From assembly GCF_900142825.1 (NCBI RefSeq), contig NZ_FRCH01000001.1:62001-126000 (forward strand): a DNA stretch of 64,000 nucleotides. Reading direction: 5' to 3'. Both the position numbers and the translations under genes were made by a program. Below are positions 11,020-24,546 of the stretch, one piece after another. The stretch comes from Rhodanobacter sp. OK091. Lineage in GTDB: Bacteria; Pseudomonadota; Gammaproteobacteria; Xanthomonadales; Rhodanobacteraceae. Position 1 is the first letter of the stretch, and the number at the start of each line of letters is the position of its first letter. A model generated the notes under the pieces. It had not been told where the DNA came from. It was given only the letters and a program-made list of their open reading frames with translations, and ran no database searches.

Positions 11020-11699
11020 CAACCGATCCCGCCGAGCAATGGCACGAAACTGACCGCGCCGAGTTCTTCCTGGGTGAAGTCGCCCTGCCCGTCGCCGCGC
11101 ATGCGAATCAGGGTCTGCCGGCTGGGCGAGCCGACGGGAGCCACCAGTACGCCCGTGGGACTGAGTTGATCGAGAATCCGGCTTGGAATCGTGTCGCCGG
11201 CAGCGGTGAGGATGATCGCATCGAACGGCGCTTCGTCCGGCCAGCCGAGCTTGCCGTCGTCGTAGCGCGAACGGAGGTTGGTCAGGCCGAGCTGGCGGAA
11301 ACGCCGGCGCGCCTGGCGCAGCAGCTCCTCGATGCGCTCCACCGTGAATACCTGCGGCACCAGCGCCGCCAGCACGGCGGCCTGATACCCCGAGCCGGTA
11401 CCGATCTCGAGAACCTTCTGCGGCAGGCCGAACTCGATCAAGGCCTCCGTCATGCGCGCCACCACCCACGGCTGCGAGATGGTCTGGCCGTGACCGATCG
11501 GCAGCGCGGTGTTTTCGTAGGCGCGCGAATGCAGTGCCTGGTCGATGAAGTGATGCCGCGGCGTATTGCGGATCACGTCGATCACCCGTGGATCCTGGAT
11601 ACCGCCTTCCTTCAGGTTGGCCGCGAGGCGATCGCGCGCCCGCTGCGAGGTCATCCCTTCGCCCTTCAGGTCCGCAGCCGGTAGTCGATAGACAGTCAT
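11019..11699 (-). CDS. pcm: Protein-L-isoaspartate O-methyltransferase
   Basis: Pcm repairs isoaspartyl residues in aged proteins using SAM. The 226-residue protein has the motif block ALPIGHGQTISQPWVVARM and the SAM site VLEIGTGSGYQAAVLA. The first 15 residues extend beyond the E. coli protein but resemble xanthomonad forms; an internal ATG at 11654 with AAGGG upstream is an alternative start. It starts 3 bases after surE, the usual stationary-phase survival pair. Confidence 0.95.
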   Translation of the reverse strand: MTVYRLPAADLKGEGMTSQRARDRLAANLKEGGIQDPRVIDVIRNTPRHHFIDQALHSRAYENTALPIGHGQTISQPWVVARMTEALIEFGLPQKVLEIGTGSGYQAAVLAALVPQVFTVERIEELLRQARRRFRQLGLTNLRSRYDDGKLGWPDEAPFDAIILTAAGDTIPSRILDQLSPTGVLVAPVGSPSRQTLIRMRGDGQGDFTQEELGAVSFVPLLGGIG

Positions 11700-11702
11700 C
11701 GG

Positions 11703-12512
11703 TCAGGCAGCCTCGTCTTTGCTGGCGCGGCCACCTGCCATGCCCACCGCCATGTCGTCGGTCAGCGCCTGCATCCAGCTGCTGACTTTCTCCAGAGCCT
11801 GGAAGCGGGTCAGGTCGACGTGAATCGGCGTTACCGAGACAAATCCTCGCTGCACGGCATGGAAATCGGTGCCTGGGCCGGCATCGTCCACTTCACCGGC
11901 GGGACCGATCCACCAGATCGGCCGGCCGCGCGGGTCGGTCTGCGCAATACATGGCGCGGAACGGTGACGACGACCCAGCCGGGTCACCTCGAAACCCTCG
12001 ATCTCCGCCCACGGCCGATCCGGCACGTTGACGTTGAGAATGGTGTCGGCCGGCAGCGGATCGACCAGCAATCGCCGCATCAGCAGCAATACCGCCTGGG
12101 CAGCGGAATCGTAGTGCATGCCCTTGTGATCTTGCGTGACCAGCGACACCGCGATCGCCGGCAGTCCGAGAAAACGTCCTTCCATCGCCGCCGACACGGT
12201 GCCGGAATAGATCACGTCGTCGCCGAGATTCGCCGAGTTGTTGATGCCGGACACCACCATGTCGGGCTCTTCGTCCAGCAGCCCCGCCAGCGCCAGATGC
12301 ACGCAATCGGTCGGCGTGCCGGCCACCCGGTAATAACCGCCACCCATCGGCAATACGCGCAACGGCGCGTCGAGGGTGAGCGAATTGCTGGCGCCGGAAC
12401 GATCGCGATCGGGCGCCACCACAGTTACCTGAGCCACCGCGCCGAGGCGCTCGGCAAGCACGCGGATGCCTGGTGCATCCACGCCGTCGTCGTTACTTAC
12501 CAGAACTCGCAT
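11703..12512 (-). CDS. surE: 5'/3'-nucleotidase SurE
   Basis: SurE is a metal-dependent phosphatase acting on nucleoside monophosphates and short polyphosphates. The start at 12512 ([15 protein letters not shown]) places the metal-binding Asp pair near the N-terminus and has GGAG four bases upstream; the upstream open frame is not family-like. The 269-residue protein keeps [19 protein letters not shown] and [20 protein letters not shown]. It begins the surE-pcm-yqaA-nlpD cluster. Confidence 0.96.
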   Translation of the reverse strand: MRVLVSNDDGVDAPGIRVLAERLGAVAQVTVVAPDRDRSGASNSLTLDAPLRVLPMGGGYYRVAGTPTDCVHLALAGLLDEEPDMVVSGINNSANLGDDVIYSGTVSAAMEGRFLGLPAIAVSLVTQDHKGMHYDSAAQAVLLLMRRLLVDPLPADTILNVNVPDRPWAEIEGFEVTRLGRRHRSAPCIAQTDPRGRPIWWIGPAGEVDDAGPGTDFHAVQRGFVSVTPIHVDLTRFQALEKVSSWMQALTDDMAVGMAGGRASKDEAA

Positions 12513-12652
12513 GATGCTCCGTCGAAAGCTGACCGCGGGCGCATCGCCGATCACCTCGATGGCGCGCGCCCCATTCCCCGAAGTCTACCGGAGCATGCCG
12601 CCGGTTTCACACGAATCCGCCCCAATCACGCAGTGTTGGTTAGCATGTACGG

Positions 12653-13198
12653 ATGAAGCGCCGCGCGCCCGCTCCGATCCACGATGACGACAGCCGCCTG
12701 TTTCGCGAGGCGATCGGCGACGTGCGTCCGCTTGAGCCGGTGCAGCCGCCACCGGCGACCGCCAAACCCGCGCCGCATCCGCACATGCTGGAAGCGGACG
12801 AGGCCGCCGTACCCGGCGAATTGCTGGACATGGCGTTCGACCCCGCTCTGCTCGAAGTCGGCGAGGAGCTGAGTTACCTGCGTGACGGCTATCCGCCGAA
12901 GCTGCTGCGCCAGCTCAAGCGTGGCCAGTTCAGCGTGCAGGACGACATCGACCTGCACCAGATGAATGCCGCCGCCGCGCAGGCCAGCATCGTCATGTTC
13001 CTGGCCGAGGCCAAACAGCACGGCCTGCGCTGCGTGCGCATCGTGCACGGCAAGGGCTTGCGCTCGCGTTCCGCCGGACCGGTGCTGAAGGTTCTCACCG
13101 ACCGCATGCTGCGCCGGCGCGACGACGTGATCGCCTTTGCCTCGGCACGGCCGGCCATGGGCGGCACCGGTGCGGTGGTGGTTCTGTTGAAAGGCTGA
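12653..13198 (+). CDS. Smr-domain protein
   Basis: A 181-residue protein with a charged, Pro-rich N-terminal part and a C-terminal Smr domain (about 100-181). The two Smr signatures are visible: DIDLHQMNAAAAQASIVMFL (DLHG-type, Gly changed to Gln) and RIVHGKGLRS (HGKG). Stand-alone Smr domains are nicking endonucleases in several bacteria. The gene is divergent from surE and convergent with truD, with a REP doublet between the convergent stops. Confidence 0.88.
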   Translation: MKRRAPAPIHDDDSRLFREAIGDVRPLEPVQPPPATAKPAPHPHMLEADEAAVPGELLDMAFDPALLEVGEELSYLRDGYPPKLLRQLKRGQFSVQDDIDLHQMNAAAAQASIVMFLAEAKQHGLRCVRIVHGKGLRSRSAGPVLKVLTDRMLRRRDDVIAFASARPAMGGTGAVVVLLKG

Positions 13199-13205
13199 CT
13201 ATCTC

Positions 13206-13302
13206 CGTTGTAGGAGCCCGCGTGCGGGCGATGCTTTTGTTTTGATTTTTCCTATCCAACCATCAAAGCAACAGCATCGCCCGCACGCGGGCTCCTACAA
13301 CG
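13206..13302. repeat. REP doublet (REPIN) between smr and truD
   Basis: Two 30-base arms (13206-13235 and 13273-13302), each with core GTAGGAGCCCGCGTGCGGGC, are exact inverted copies separated by a 37-base AT-richer spacer. Each arm itself contains the short palindrome GCCCGCGTGCGGGC. This is the form of a REPIN, mobilised in trans by RAYT transposases. The right arm contains the stop codon of truD. No RAYT gene is in the window. Confidence 0.9.
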
Positions 13303-14326
13303 ACAAAGCCAGCTCGCGTACCACCACCGTGGCATAGGCGCCGGCCGGCAGCTCGAACGACAGCTCCAGTACCGCATCGTCAAGCCAACGCCACTTCAGA
13401 TCCTTCGGCATCAATCGCAACGGGCGGCGTTCCTGATCCATCCGGGCCGATGCCAGCCCCGCGACCAGGTCGCTGTTGGCTGCACCGATCTCGCGCTCCA
13501 AGGCGCCGGCCTCGCCCTGAGTCGGCGGCTCGCCCTGGCCCCACAACGGGCCGGACGGGTGGATGTCGGCACGCGCCAGCCGTTCGGCCAGCGCCTCGCT
13601 GAAGGGCTCAGGGCCGAACCATGAGCGTGAGCCGGACAACGACCATATTTCGCCATCCAGAGGCGTGTCCCAGACGGCGCGCTCGACCCGCGCCGCCAGC
13701 ACGCTGTTGAAGATCTGCGAACGCGCCGCCGACAGCAGGAACGAGCGCTTGTCGCGCTCGACCCGGCGTCCTGCGAACATCGCGCGCGCCTGCGCCACGT
13801 TGCCGCCTTCACGGCCGAAGCGTTGCTCGCCGTAATAGTTCGGCACGCCGCGTGCTGCGATCTGCGTCAGCACCCGCTCGGCCGCCTCGCGGTCGCCCTG
13901 CACCTCGCGCAGCACCAGCACGAAGCGGTTGCCGCGCAACGCGCCGCGTTTGAGCTTGCGCGAATGCCGTGTCGCCGCCAGCACCTTCACTTCCGCATGA
14001 GGAAACGCCGACCAGTCCGGATCGGGCTTGCCGGCCAACTGCACCGAGAACGTCTGCCGGGTCACCGCATGGCGATCCTTCATGCCCGCGTAGCCGACCG
14101 CGACCTGCGACACACCGGCGAATTTCGCCAGCTCGCGCGCGACCCAGTCGGTATTCGCGCCGCGTTTTTCCACCCACAGCAAGGCATGCTCGCCGGCACC
14201 TTCAGCGTCGTAGCCGAGGATCTCCTCGACCACGAAGTCTTCCGGCGCGCTGCGCAATCGCGCCTCGAGCGGCGGTACGCCGTAGGCCCACGGCAACGGC
14301 ACCTGGGCAAGTTCGGATTCGGACAT
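13295..14326 (-). CDS. truD: tRNA pseudouridine-13 synthase TruD
   Basis: TruD makes pseudouridine 13 in tRNA-Glu. The start at 14326 (MSESELAQVPLPWAYG) has GGAG five bases upstream, giving 343 residues. The catalytic motif YAGMKDRHAVTRQ and the NYYGEQRFG signature are present. The last codons (LSL then TAG) lie inside the REP arm, so the natural C-terminus may have been changed by the repeat insertion. It is the last gene of the eno-ftsB-ispD-ispF-truD series. Confidence 0.95.
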   Translation of the reverse strand: MSESELAQVPLPWAYGVPPLEARLRSAPEDFVVEEILGYDAEGAGEHALLWVEKRGANTDWVARELAKFAGVSQVAVGYAGMKDRHAVTRQTFSVQLAGKPDPDWSAFPHAEVKVLAATRHSRKLKRGALRGNRFVLVLREVQGDREAAERVLTQIAARGVPNYYGEQRFGREGGNVAQARAMFAGRRVERDKRSFLLSAARSQIFNSVLAARVERAVWDTPLDGEIWSLSGSRSWFGPEPFSEALAERLARADIHPSGPLWGQGEPPTQGEAGALEREIGAANSDLVAGLASARMDQERRPLRLMPKDLKWRWLDDAVLELSFELPAGAYATVVVRELALSL

Positions 14327-14372
14327 GGCACTCCGCCGGTCGTACCGGCATTCAGATCGAAACGGGCGTCGC

Positions 14373-14849
14373 TCAGCGCCGCTGCAGCAGTACGCAGGCC
14401 TGCGCCGCGATACCTTCGCCACGGCCGCAGAAGCCGAGCTTCTCGGTCGTAGTGGCCTTGACGCTGATGCGGCCGATCTCGCTGTCCAGGTCGGCGGCGA
14501 GGTTCTCGCGCATCGCCAACACGTGCGGACCGACCTTCGGCAGCTCGCAGATCACGGTGATGTCGGCATTGCCCAACGCGTAACCGTGCTGCGCCATCAA
14601 CATCGCCGCATGGCGCAGGAACTCGCGACTGTCGGCATCGCGCCAGCGTTCGTCGGACGGCGGAAAGTGCTGGCCGATATCGCCAAGCGCCAGCGCGCCG
14701 AAGATCGCGTCGCACAGTGCATGGATCACCACGTCGCCATCGGAATGCGCCACCACACCGCTACGATGCGGTACGCGCACGCCACCGAGCGTGACGTGGT
14801 CACCTTCGCCGAACGCGTGTACGTCGAAACCCTGGCCTATGCGTATCAT
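14373..14849 (-). CDS. ispF: 2-C-methyl-D-erythritol 2,4-cyclodiphosphate synthase
   Basis: IspF closes the cyclodiphosphate ring in the MEP isoprenoid pathway. The 158-residue protein has zinc ligands Asp and His in GFDVHAF, the [19 protein letters not shown] motif and the conserved [17 protein letters not shown] segment. Its ATG overlaps the ispD stop by four bases (ATGA), so the two consecutive MEP enzymes are coupled. Confidence 0.97.
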   Translation of the reverse strand: MIRIGQGFDVHAFGEGDHVTLGGVRVPHRSGVVAHSDGDVVIHALCDAIFGALALGDIGQHFPPSDERWRDADSREFLRHAAMLMAQHGYALGNADITVICELPKVGPHVLAMRENLAADLDSEIGRISVKATTTEKLGFCGRGEGIAAQACVLLQRR

Positions 14850-15541
14850 GCCGTCCTCGCGAGCAGGAACTCGGCCAGCGCGAAATCCGCCGCCGTGGTC
14901 ACCTTGATATTGTCTTCGGCGCCTTCGACCAGCAGCGGTGCGAAGCCGGCCTGCTCCATCGCCATCGCTTCGTCGCTGACGTTCACGCCCCGCCGCCCCG
15001 CTTCACGCAGCGCCCTCGACAGTTGAGCACGCCGGAACATCTGTGGCGTGAAGGCGCGCCAGCGGTGGTCGCGCGGCTCGGTCAGTTCGCTGCGACCGGC
15101 AGCGTCCGCACGCTTCAACGTATCGCGTAACGGCGCGCCGAGCAGGCCGCCATCGGCGGCGCCGGCCAGCTCGATCAGCTTGCCGATATCGGCCAAGCGG
15201 ACACACGGGCGCGCGGCATCGTGCACCAGTACGAAATCACCCGCGCCCACCACTTCCGGCAGAGCATCGATTCCGGCCAGCACCGAGTCGCTGCGTTCCG
15301 CACCACCGACAGCCGTGAGTACCGGCTTGCCATGGAGCATGCCGACACTGGACCAATGCGCATCCGCCGCGCCCAGCACCACCAGCAAACCGGCGATCTG
15401 CGGATGCGCGGCAAGGCGCTCCAGCGTGTGCTCGATCAGCGGCCGTCCGGCCAGCGGCAAATATTGCTTGGGGCAATCGCCGCCAACCCGCGTGCCGCGC
15501 CCCGCCGCCGGCACCACGCACCACAACAGCGGCGAATTCAT
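14846..15541 (-). CDS. ispD: 2-C-methyl-D-erythritol 4-phosphate cytidylyltransferase
   Basis: IspD joins CTP and MEP in the isoprenoid pathway. The start at 15541 ([18 protein letters not shown]) gives 231 residues and overlaps the ftsB stop by ATGA. The nucleotide-binding glycine loop [17 protein letters not shown] and the [10 protein letters not shown] motif are intact. Confidence 0.96.
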   Translation of the reverse strand: MNSPLLWCVVPAAGRGTRVGGDCPKQYLPLAGRPLIEHTLERLAAHPQIAGLLVVLGAADAHWSSVGMLHGKPVLTAVGGAERSDSVLAGIDALPEVVGAGDFVLVHDAARPCVRLADIGKLIELAGAADGGLLGAPLRDTLKRADAAGRSELTEPRDHRWRAFTPQMFRRAQLSRALREAGRRGVNVSDEAMAMEQAGFAPLLVEGAEDNIKVTTAADFALAEFLLARTA

Positions 15542-15867
15542 GGCGAGCCGGCGGATGTGGCGGGCGGCGGCAGCGCGCTGCCGGCATGAGCCGGCTGCTC
15601 GACCACCTGATAGAAAACCTCGCCCGGCTTGATCAGTCCCAGTTCGGTCCGTGCACGCGCCTCGACCGCCTGATCGCCATGCTTGAGATCGAGCACATCC
15701 GCGCCGACGGCCTGATTGCGCTGCTGCAGCTTGGCGTTGTCGTCGGTTTGCTTCTTTACCGAAACGCGCAGCGCATCCACCTCGCGCATGCCGCCGCTGC
15801 CGGACCACAGCTTCAGCTGCAGTCCGACCAGGATCAGGATCAGAACCAGGGCGATCCAGCGCAACAT
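15538..15867 (-). CDS. ftsB: Cell division protein FtsB
   Basis: FtsB is a small bitopic divisome protein that works with FtsL and FtsQ. The 109-residue product has an N-terminal transmembrane helix (MLRWIALVLILILVGLQLKL), a periplasmic coiled-coil (about 28-60) and the conserved LKHGDQAVEARARTELGLIKPGEVFYQ region. It starts 19 bases after eno and overlaps ispD, the standard gammaproteobacterial arrangement. Confidence 0.94.
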   Translation of the reverse strand: MLRWIALVLILILVGLQLKLWSGSGGMREVDALRVSVKKQTDDNAKLQQRNQAVGADVLDLKHGDQAVEARARTELGLIKPGEVFYQVVEQPAHAGSALPPPATSAGSP

Positions 15868-15886
15868 GGGAGGTCGATCTTCCCGC

Positions 15887-19773
<3,887 letters not shown>

Positions 19774-19897
19774 TTAGGCATTTTAGCTGCAGAAGCGTCC
19801 CGCTGCGAGATGGCAGCGGAGAATTCTCCGTTTTGGTTCATTTCCGATATGGCCGCGATGGATGAAACGGCCGCAGGCTGGCTGCTAGCATGCCTGA

Positions 19898-21697
19898 ATG
19901 AAGAACCCTATCCCCGCCCGTCTTGCTGCCTTGCGCGCGGCCATGCAATTGCATGGCGTCGCCGCCGTCCTGGTCCCCAGCGCCGATCCGCACTTGTCCG
20001 AATACCTGCCCGAGCATTGGCAGGCACGGGCCTGGCTGTCCGGTTTCACCGGCTCGGCCGGCACTTTGATCGTCAGCCGTGAGCATGCCGGGCTGTGGAC
20101 CGATTCGCGCTATTTCGCGCAGGCCGAACAGCAGCTGGCCGGCAGCGGCGTCACCTTGATGAAGCTGCGCGTGCCGCACGTGGCCGAGCACCAGGAATGG
20201 CTGCAGCAACATCTGCACCAGGGAGACGTACTGGCCGCGGCCGGCGACAGCCTGGCACTGACCACCCAGCGGCAGATAGAGCGCAAGCTCGCCGAGACCG
20301 GCGCCGGCCTGCGCACCGATCTCGACTTGCCCGGCGCTATCTGGCCTGACCGCCCTGCGCTGCCGCAGGCCCCGGTGGTCGCCCACGACCCCGCCTATGC
20401 CAGCATCTCGCGCGCCGACAAGTTCGCTCGCCTGCGCAAGGCGATGCACAAGCTCGGTGCCACCCATCATCTGCTGTCCAGCCTCGACGACATTGCCTGG
20501 CTGACCAACCTGCGCGGCAGCGATGTCGAGTGCAATCCGGTATTTCTCGCCCACCTGCTGGTGCAGGCGGACAGTCGCGCCACTTTGTTCGTCAACCGCG
20601 CCAAGCTCAGCGATGCACTGGTCGCATCGCTGGCCGCCGACGGCATCGGCATCGCCGATTACGCCTCGATCACCTCGACCCTGCACGAACTCGGTGTCGC
20701 CGACCGTCTGTTGCTGGACAGCGGGAGGGTCGTCAGCTCCATTGCCGCGGCGATCGCGCCGGCGGTCCATCGGATCGAGGCGCCCAACCCGAGTACCGCG
20801 TTCAAGGCAATCAAGAATGCCGCCGAGCTCGCCCATATCCGTGAGGTGATGCGCCGCGACGGCGCTGCACTGGTGCGCGGATTCCGCCGGCTGGAACAGC
20901 GTCTCGCCGCCGGCATGACACTGACGGAACTGGATGTCGATACCTTGCTATATGAGGAACGCTCGGCCCAGCCCGGCTACGTTGGCGAGAGTTTCGCCAC
21001 CATCGCCGGCTACCAGGCGAACGGCGCGCTGCCGCATTACCGCGCCACACCGGAATCGCACAGCGCCTTGCACGCCAGGGGGCTGCTGCTGATCGATTCG
21101 GGTGGCCAGTATCTGGGCGGCACCACCGATATCACCCGCGTGCTGGCGCTGGGCGAGACCACATCGGAACAACGCCGCGATGCGACGCTGGTCATGAAAG
21201 GCATGATCGCGCTGTCCCGCGCGCGCTTTCCGAAAGGCGCCAGCGGCCCGCAACTGGACGCACTGGCCCGCGCGCCGCTATGGGCCTCATGCATGGATTA
21301 CGGCCACGGCACCGGCCATGGCGTGGGGTATTTCCTCAATGTGCACGAAGGCCCCCACAGTATCCGCCCCCCGGTCGTCGGCGGTGCCTTGGTGGCGCTG
21401 GAGCCGGGCATGATCAGCTCGATCGAGCCTGGCCTGTACAAGCCCGGTCGGCATGGCATCCGGCACGAGAACCTGGCCGTGGTGGTCGAGGCCGAGCAGA
21501 CCGAGTTCGGCGAGTTCCACGCCTTCGAAACGCTCACGCTGTGTCCGTTCGATCGCCGCGCGCTGGAGCCGAGCCTGCTCAATCCGGAAGAACGCGCCTG
21601 GCTCGACGACTACCACGCCAGCGTGCGTGCCGCGCTCAGCCCGTTGCTGGAAGACGCCGATCTGGAATGGCTGAACCGCCACTGCGCGCCGCTCTGA
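19898..21697 (+). CDS. Xaa-Pro aminopeptidase, M24B family, three-domain type
   Basis: A 599-residue metallopeptidase that removes an N-terminal residue before proline. It has two creatinase-like N-terminal domains and a C-terminal pita-bread domain. Metal ligands are visible in LLIDSGGQYLGG and GTTDITRVL (two Asp), HGTGHGVGYFLNVHEGPH (His), SIEPGLYKPG and IRHENLAVV (two Glu). The length fits the eukaryote-like XPNPEP1 type, longer than E. coli PepP. The 145-base gap to pyrG contains a CGGAGAATTCTCCG palindrome at 19817-19830 followed by TTTT; its role is unclear. Confidence 0.93.
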   Translation: MKNPIPARLAALRAAMQLHGVAAVLVPSADPHLSEYLPEHWQARAWLSGFTGSAGTLIVSREHAGLWTDSRYFAQAEQQLAGSGVTLMKLRVPHVAEHQEWLQQHLHQGDVLAAAGDSLALTTQRQIERKLAETGAGLRTDLDLPGAIWPDRPALPQAPVVAHDPAYASISRADKFARLRKAMHKLGATHHLLSSLDDIAWLTNLRGSDVECNPVFLAHLLVQADSRATLFVNRAKLSDALVASLAADGIGIADYASITSTLHELGVADRLLLDSGRVVSSIAAAIAPAVHRIEAPNPSTAFKAIKNAAELAHIREVMRRDGAALVRGFRRLEQRLAAGMTLTELDVDTLLYEERSAQPGYVGESFATIAGYQANGALPHYRATPESHSALHARGLLLIDSGGQYLGGTTDITRVLALGETTSEQRRDATLVMKGMIALSRARFPKGASGPQLDALARAPLWASCMDYGHGTGHGVGYFLNVHEGPHSIRPPVVGGALVALEPGMISSIEPGLYKPGRHGIRHENLAVVVEAEQTEFGEFHAFETLTLCPFDRRALEPSLLNPEERAWLDDYHASVRAALSPLLEDADLEWLNRHCAPL

Positions 21698-21722
21698 GCG
21701 AGCGTTTTCGCGCCAACGGAAC

Positions 21723-24479
21723 TCAGTTGCGTCTGGGCGGCACCAGCCTCAGCCTGGCCGGAGCCAGCGGCTGGTTCGGGCAAAGCAGATGCTGGATCTC
21801 GTTGGCCCTGAGCGGATACGAGTACAGATAGCCCTGCCCTTCGACGCAACCGGCGCGCAACAGGAACTCGTGCTGCGCCTCGGTTTCGATGCCCTCGGCG
21901 ATCGTGGTCAGACCGAGGCTCTTGGACATCGCCAGCATCGCCTCGGTGATGGCCGCATCATTCGCATTGCCCGGCAGGCCGGTGACAAAGGAGCGGTCTA
22001 TCTTCAAATAGGCCACCGCCGGCAACTTGAGGTAGGACATCGAGGAATAGCCGGTACCGAAATCATCGATCGCCACATCGATGCCTAGCGTATGCAGGGT
22101 CCGCATAGTGCGCTCGGTGTCGTCGCCAAGCCGCAGCATGGCGCTTTCGGTGATCTCGAGCAGCAGTCGTTGCGCGGACAATTGCCGGGACTGCAAAGCC
22201 CGGCTGACGCCTTCGACAAAGGCCGGATGACTGAACCAGCGCGCCGAAACATTGACCGCCACGCGGATCGGCGGCACGCCAGCCAGATTCCATGCCTGGA
22301 TCTGCGCGCAGGTCGCCTGCATCACCCACTCGTCGATGCGGCGGATCAGGCCCAGACTTTCCGCCACCGGAATGAACTCCCCCGGCAACACTTCGCCGCG
22401 CTCGGGATGCATCCAGCGCAATAGCGCCTCCACTGCCACGATGCGCCCCGTGCGCAGCTCGACGCTGGGCTGGAACACCAGCTGGAATTCGTTGCGCGCC
22501 AGCGCCTGACGCAGCTCGGTCGCCAGCTGCATGCGCCGGCGAGTATCGGCGTGCATGATCGGCGTGTAGAAACGGAACGTATTGCGCTCTTCGGTCTTCG
22601 CCGTATACATGGCCGCATCGGCGTTCGCGATCAGCGCCGCCGCGCTGTCGCCATCCAGCGGGTAACCGGCCACGCCGATGCTGGCGGTGAGCACAATCTC
22701 GTAGTCGTCCACCAGCACCGGATCGGCCAGTGCGGCCAGCAGGCGGCCGACGATCATCCTGGCGTCCTCGCGCAAGCCCAACCGCGGGATCAATACGGTG
22801 AATTCGTCGCCGCCGATACGCCCTGCCACGTCGCCGTCGGACAACTGCCGGCGAATGCGTTCGCCGACCTTGACCAGCAGGCGGTCGCCGATCGCGTGGC
22901 TGTAGCTGTCGTTGACGATCTTGAACGCGTCCAGATCGATGAACAGCACCACCGCCGCCAGCCGTTCGCGCTCGGCCACCGCGATGGCCTCGCTGCAGCA
23001 CCGCTCGAACTCCGCCCGGTTGACCAGCCCGGTCAGCGGATCGTGTCGCGCCAGATGCTCCAACCGGCGCTGATTGGCCTTCGCTTCATGGACGTCGGTG
23101 AATACCGCGACGTAATAAAGCACCTGGTTGTCCGCATTGCGGATCGTGCTGATGCTCAGGTGCTCGGGATAGCAACTGCCGTCGTTGCGGGTGGTCTGCA
23201 CTTCGCCGAGCCAGTTGTGACCGGCGGCCACGCTGTCCCAGATCGACTGCGGCAGCGGCTTGCCGTCAGGCAGGCGGCGATTGTCGTCGAGGCGCTTGCC
23301 CTGCAGCGACTGGCTGGTAAAACCGGTGAGGTCGACATGGGCGGCATTGGTCGAGATCACCCGGCGCTCGGCATCGGCGATGATCACGCCTTCGGCGATG
23401 CTTGCCAGCGCCTCGGCAGCCACACGACGCTCCTGCTCCATCGCCACCCGTTCGGAAATATCGCGAATGATCGCCTGCCGCACCGGCTGATTGCCCCAGT
23501 TGGCGAGGCTGCTCTGCGTCTCGATCGGTCGTTTGCTGCCGTCCGCGCCGAGCAAGGCGTTGGTGGCCGCCCGCCCGGCTTGCTGCCCGGAGAGCGGTTG
23601 CACGAACAGATGCACGAAACGGTCGCCGATCAGTTCATCCGCATCGCGCCCGGTCCACACCGACGCCATGTGGTTGACGTCCAGGATCCGCCCGCTGGTT
23701 TCATCGACCATCACAATGGCATCGGCGGCGCTGTCGAACAGCAGGCGATAGCGTTCTTCGGTACCGCGGACACTGGCAAGAATCCGGCGCGCCATGCCCA
23801 GCCACAACAAGGCGGCGACGGCGGCTGCCGTCAGTACGCCCCCAAAAAGCACCTGACCGATCCAGGCGGCGCCGTCGGCGACCGCCCGTGAAAACAATTT
23901 GCTGCGCGGTTCGATATAGCTGTTGATGGCACCGATGCGCTCACGCTGCCGGGCGATCTCCGCGTTGTTGATTTTGCCTGTGGCGTAGCCGGCCTCCAGG
24001 GAGCTGGCTATGGTATTGAGTTCCGCAATGGAACTGTCGGTGGAGCGCCAGGCCTGCAAGGCGTCGCGCATGTAGGGCGCATCCGCGAAATGACGCAGGA
24101 TGAAGATCACGCCAGGGATCGCCACCGTGACCGTCTTGCTACGTCGCAGTGCATCCGCCACCGCGTCGTAATCGAAATTCCCCGAGGCAGTCTGATCACG
24201 CGCCCAACGGTCGGCCATCAAGACGTCGTAGTTGAGCCTGTAGTTGGCCAGGTCCGCGGCATTGCCCTTGGTCGCGTAGGCGTCCAGAGCGATCACGCTC
24301 TGCTTCTGCGCCTTGGACCAGATGCTCTCGCCGTTGAGAAATCCGGCGAGAGCTATTTGAACCTGCAATGCTCCCCAAGTCAGTGCCAGGATCAGCCCGA
24401 CCATCCCCACCAACGCATATGCCAGTGGCATCAAGCGTCGTGACAATGGCCGTTGCAAAGTGATCGTGGAAGTGCGCAT
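21723..24479 (-). CDS. Membrane-bound PAS/GGDEF/EAL cyclic-di-GMP enzyme
   Basis: A 918-residue cyclic-di-GMP signalling protein. Order: transmembrane helix (about 18-38), a helical periplasmic sensor of about 170 residues, a second helix (about 206-229), PAS domains (about 240-345 and 350-465), GGDEF domain with intact GGDEF at 556-560, then an EAL domain with EAL at 684-686, IDDFGTGYSS and TIAEGIETEAQ. Both catalytic signatures look active. The inhibitory I-site before GGDEF reads SDGD instead of RxxD, so product inhibition is probably lost. AGGGA precedes the start. It lies 67 bases after the heme-oxygenase-like gene on the same strand, so co-transcription is possible. Confidence 0.93.
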   Translation of the reverse strand: MRTSTITLQRPLSRRLMPLAYALVGMVGLILALTWGALQVQIALAGFLNGESIWSKAQKQSVIALDAYATKGNAADLANYRLNYDVLMADRWARDQTASGNFDYDAVADALRRSKTVTVAIPGVIFILRHFADAPYMRDALQAWRSTDSSIAELNTIASSLEAGYATGKINNAEIARQRERIGAINSYIEPRSKLFSRAVADGAAWIGQVLFGGVLTAAAVAALLWLGMARRILASVRGTEERYRLLFDSAADAIVMVDETSGRILDVNHMASVWTGRDADELIGDRFVHLFVQPLSGQQAGRAATNALLGADGSKRPIETQSSLANWGNQPVRQAIIRDISERVAMEQERRVAAEALASIAEGVIIADAERRVISTNAAHVDLTGFTSQSLQGKRLDDNRRLPDGKPLPQSIWDSVAAGHNWLGEVQTTRNDGSCYPEHLSISTIRNADNQVLYYVAVFTDVHEAKANQRRLEHLARHDPLTGLVNRAEFERCCSEAIAVAERERLAAVVLFIDLDAFKIVNDSYSHAIGDRLLVKVGERIRRQLSDGDVAGRIGGDEFTVLIPRLGLREDARMIVGRLLAALADPVLVDDYEIVLTASIGVAGYPLDGDSAAALIANADAAMYTAKTEERNTFRFYTPIMHADTRRRMQLATELRQALARNEFQLVFQPSVELRTGRIVAVEALLRWMHPERGEVLPGEFIPVAESLGLIRRIDEWVMQATCAQIQAWNLAGVPPIRVAVNVSARWFSHPAFVEGVSRALQSRQLSAQRLLLEITESAMLRLGDDTERTMRTLHTLGIDVAIDDFGTGYSSMSYLKLPAVAYLKIDRSFVTGLPGNANDAAITEAMLAMSKSLGLTTIAEGIETEAQHEFLLRAGCVEGQGYLYSYPLRANEIQHLLCPNQPLAPARLRLVPPRRN

Positions 24480-24546
24480 TGCGTCCCTTGTTTCGCGATA
24501 GGCGAATCAACGTCTGGGCATTGCATTAAACGCGCAACCGGTTCCT

